A DNA stretch of 64,000 nucleotides from positions 2,950,501 to 3,014,500 of the forward strand of contig JANCRA010000028.1 of assembly GCA_024362935.1 (NCBI GenBank), read 5' to 3'. Origin of the DNA: Setophaga petechia. Taxonomy: Eukaryota; Chordata; Aves; Passeriformes; Parulidae. Of the stretch, positions 61,863 through 64,000 are shown piece after piece; position 1 is the first letter of the stretch, and every line of letters begins with the position of its first letter. The notes under the pieces are model-generated. The model was not told the origin of the DNA and did no database searches. It saw only the letters and a program-made list of their open reading frames with translations. The position numbers were made by a program, and so were the translations under genes.

Positions 61863-62585
61863 ACCTTGCTCCCACCTGGGCTGGGTTTGCTCCATCACAC
61901 CCAGGCTGCCTTTCTGAGGGGGCAGCAACAGCACCATGTGTGTTCCCTCCTCTTTCAGCATGATGGGAAGGACCAGAAGTGTGTATAATCTCATTTTGGA
62001 CACTGGCTGAGAGCAGGTATCCAAAAGAGACTGTAAATGCAGGGTAAGCCCATATGGGCAGACTCCATGTGGGATTCTCTCCACATCTGGTGATCCACAG
62101 CTTCCCACCTCCAGAGGCTCAGATAATGCCATCACATTTAACAGCTGTCAACAGATTTTTGTCCCACAGGTTCAGACTGTAATTGGATAAAGCTGTGTCA
62201 ATATTTTGTGTCCAAGGTGTTGTGTGACAGCAGTTTCAGCTCAGCAACAAGCAGGGAAAAGCAAGATCTCCTCTGGGATTTTGGCCTGCTTTGGCTGGTG
62301 GCTCCATGTCCATGGAAAAAACTGAGGAGAAGGACACAAGCTACCTATGCAAATGTTAAAGATTATTTTTTAGTCTTTTAAAAATAAACCAGCTCTCAGG
62401 CACTGAAGGAACACCATGAGCCCATGTCCCAAGGACACACCTTGCCCCTTTTTCCAAGCCTGCCCTTGCCAGACTCAGACTTGGTGCTCACTGCCTTCCC
62501 TTCCTTACCCCTCATTATAATTAAAACATAATAAAAGTGACAAAAAAGCTTTTTATACTTAGAAAATAACTTCTTATTATACCTT
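61863..62585. other. Intergenic sequence
   Basis: Nothing recognised. It becomes AT-rich toward the array on the right. Confidence 0.4.
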
Positions 62586-62885
62586 ATAATATAGAAATAT
62601 TATATTATATTATATTATATTATATTATATTATATTATATTATATTATATTATATTATATTATATTATATCTATTATAAAAGGTATATATAAAAGTTATA
62701 TATATATAAATTATATATATAATATAATATATAATATATATGGTATATATATGCACCTTATAATATAATATACCAATATAATATAATAATATTATATTAT
62801 ATTATATTATATTATATTATATTATATTATATTATATTATATTATATTATATTATATTATATTATATTACATTATATTATACCTT
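62586..62885. repeat. Compound AT array: (ATTAT)n - (TA)-rich core - (ATTAT)n
   Basis: Two ATTAT arrays (about 62597-62669 and 62790-62880) flank a TATATA-rich core (62670-62785). The core contains short ATAAT units in the opposite sense, so the region can fold back on itself. No LTR of family A surrounds it. Confidence 0.93.
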
Positions 62886-63405
62886 AAAGACTTAGCCTTA
62901 TAGAGAGGAATTTAATGTCCTCTTTATGCAGCCTTGTTTGGCTTGGTGGGAATTCAGAGCCACCCTTGTTCCCACTGGAGCCAGAGGCAGGACATGAAGC
63001 AGCTCCTCCAGAAAGGCCCTGGCAGAGCTGGCTAACACACCTCATGAATTGATGGGAGCCAAAAGGAAAAGAAAGAGAGGAAACCCAAGCAAATTTATTT
63101 AGAGAAAACCACTGCCTTCCCCAACCACTCTACTTACTTCTTGGTGGGTTTGCTGATTTTCTGTCACTTCCACACAAACACAGCTGCACACAGACACTGC
63201 AGGGGGACGTAGGGTGCTGGGGCTGGAAAATGCCACATTTCCTGCATTCACACAATATTTCTGACCATGGGGGCTCTGTTTCAAGGCTGGGGCTTGTGTT
63301 ACCTGTCCATGCCAGCCCAGGCTGTGCCAGGCCTTAGGGCTGCACTGGGAGCTGCTGGAGGCTGGAACCACCTCAGCTCCTGGTAAATAAATCAGTGCCT
63401 GCTTA
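62886..63405. other. Intergenic sequence
   Basis: Nothing recognised. Confidence 0.4.
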
Positions 63406-63789
63406 TGTCGCAGACATCTTTTATGAAAAATCCTTTCCTTAGGATTTTTCCTCCTGAGAAGCTGAGAGGCCTCAGGAACAAAATGTAAACATTGATTATC
63501 TGCTGCTATGGAATGCAACAGGTGCATCTGTGATTGGTCTCATGTGGTTGTTTTAATTAATGGCCAATCACAGCCAGCTGGCTTGGACAGAGAGTCTGAG
63601 CCACAAGCCTTTGTTATCATTCCTTCTTATTCTATTCTTAGCTTGCCTTCTGATGAAATCCTTTTTTCTATTCTTTTAGTATGGTTTTAATATAATATAT
63701 ATCATAAAAAATTAAATCAAGCCTTCTGAAACATGGAGTCAGATCCTCGTCTCTTCCCTCAGCCTGGGACCCCTGTGAACACCATCACA
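63406..63789 (+). mobile_element. Solo LTR, A-related songbird-type family
   Basis: Opens TGTCGCAGACATCTTTTATG and ends GTGAACACCATCACA. Flanking 6-mers TGCTTA (63400-63405) and TGCTTG (63790-63795) agree at five of six positions. The internal plan matches family A: CTGAGAAGCTGAGAGGCCTC, GCCAATCACAGCC, TTTTAGTATGG, ATTAAA, then CTTCTGAAACATGGAGTC. The TATAA segment is short here. Confidence 0.92.
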
Positions 63790-64000
63790 TGCTTGTGCTG
63801 TGGGAGCATCTGCAAACAAGCACCCAGCTCTTCACCCCACCTGAGGCTGTGTCACAGGCTGGGTGAGGGCTGTGGGACACTGCCCAGCCTGCCAGGACAC
63901 TCCAAACCCCTCTCTGCCCCCAACAGCATCCCCTCCCTGGGAAGCAAGCAGGGCTGGAGGTTTTGCTTTCTGTTTGCAGAGTAAATAAGAGCCAGAAATG
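63790..64000. other. Intergenic, window end
   Basis: Nothing recognised. Confidence 0.4.

Overview
The window is vertebrate nuclear DNA, almost certainly from a bird and probably a songbird (passerine). The evidence is more than a dozen CR1 LINE fragments ending in degenerate ATTCTATG-type 3' repeats, many solo endogenous-retrovirus LTRs of songbird-like type, and a CpG-island promoter driving an AUTS2 first exon. The bird call rests on repeat content. The narrower songbird call is from memory of those LTR families and was not checked against a library.

Only one protein-coding gene is supported: AUTS2 on the minus strand. Its first coding exon (codons 1-97, splice donor directly after) lies at 2838-3128 inside a CpG island at about 2160-4400. 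Positions 1-2837 are the start of AUTS2 intron 1. Positions 3129 to about 4400 hold the 5' leader and promoter. From about 4.6 kb to the window end (about 59 kb) I find no exon of any gene, so this looks like the intergenic region upstream of AUTS2.

That intergenic region is a mosaic. About 4.7-24 kb is mostly unique sequence with CR1 fragments, plus a striking templated-insertion scar at 20414-20587. About 24-64 kb is dense in LTRs, which I sort into families: A (6-bp target duplications, carries a TATAA array), B (opens TGTNNNAGATG), C (5-bp target duplications) and E, plus a tandem LTR pair at 40.3-41.1 kb and an A-like LTR at 41.4 kb. A 395-bp inverted repeat of about 97% identity has arms at 43.0 and 46.2-46.6 kb. 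Between the repeats sit AT-rich unique blocks with homeodomain and POU-type motif clusters. These are the best places to look for conserved AUTS2 enhancers, but conservation cannot be judged from one sequence.

Nothing here is a convincing new biological system. The most informative structures are the DNA-repair scar, the inverted repeat, the LTR-borne microsatellite expansions, and the AUG-free AUTS2 leader.
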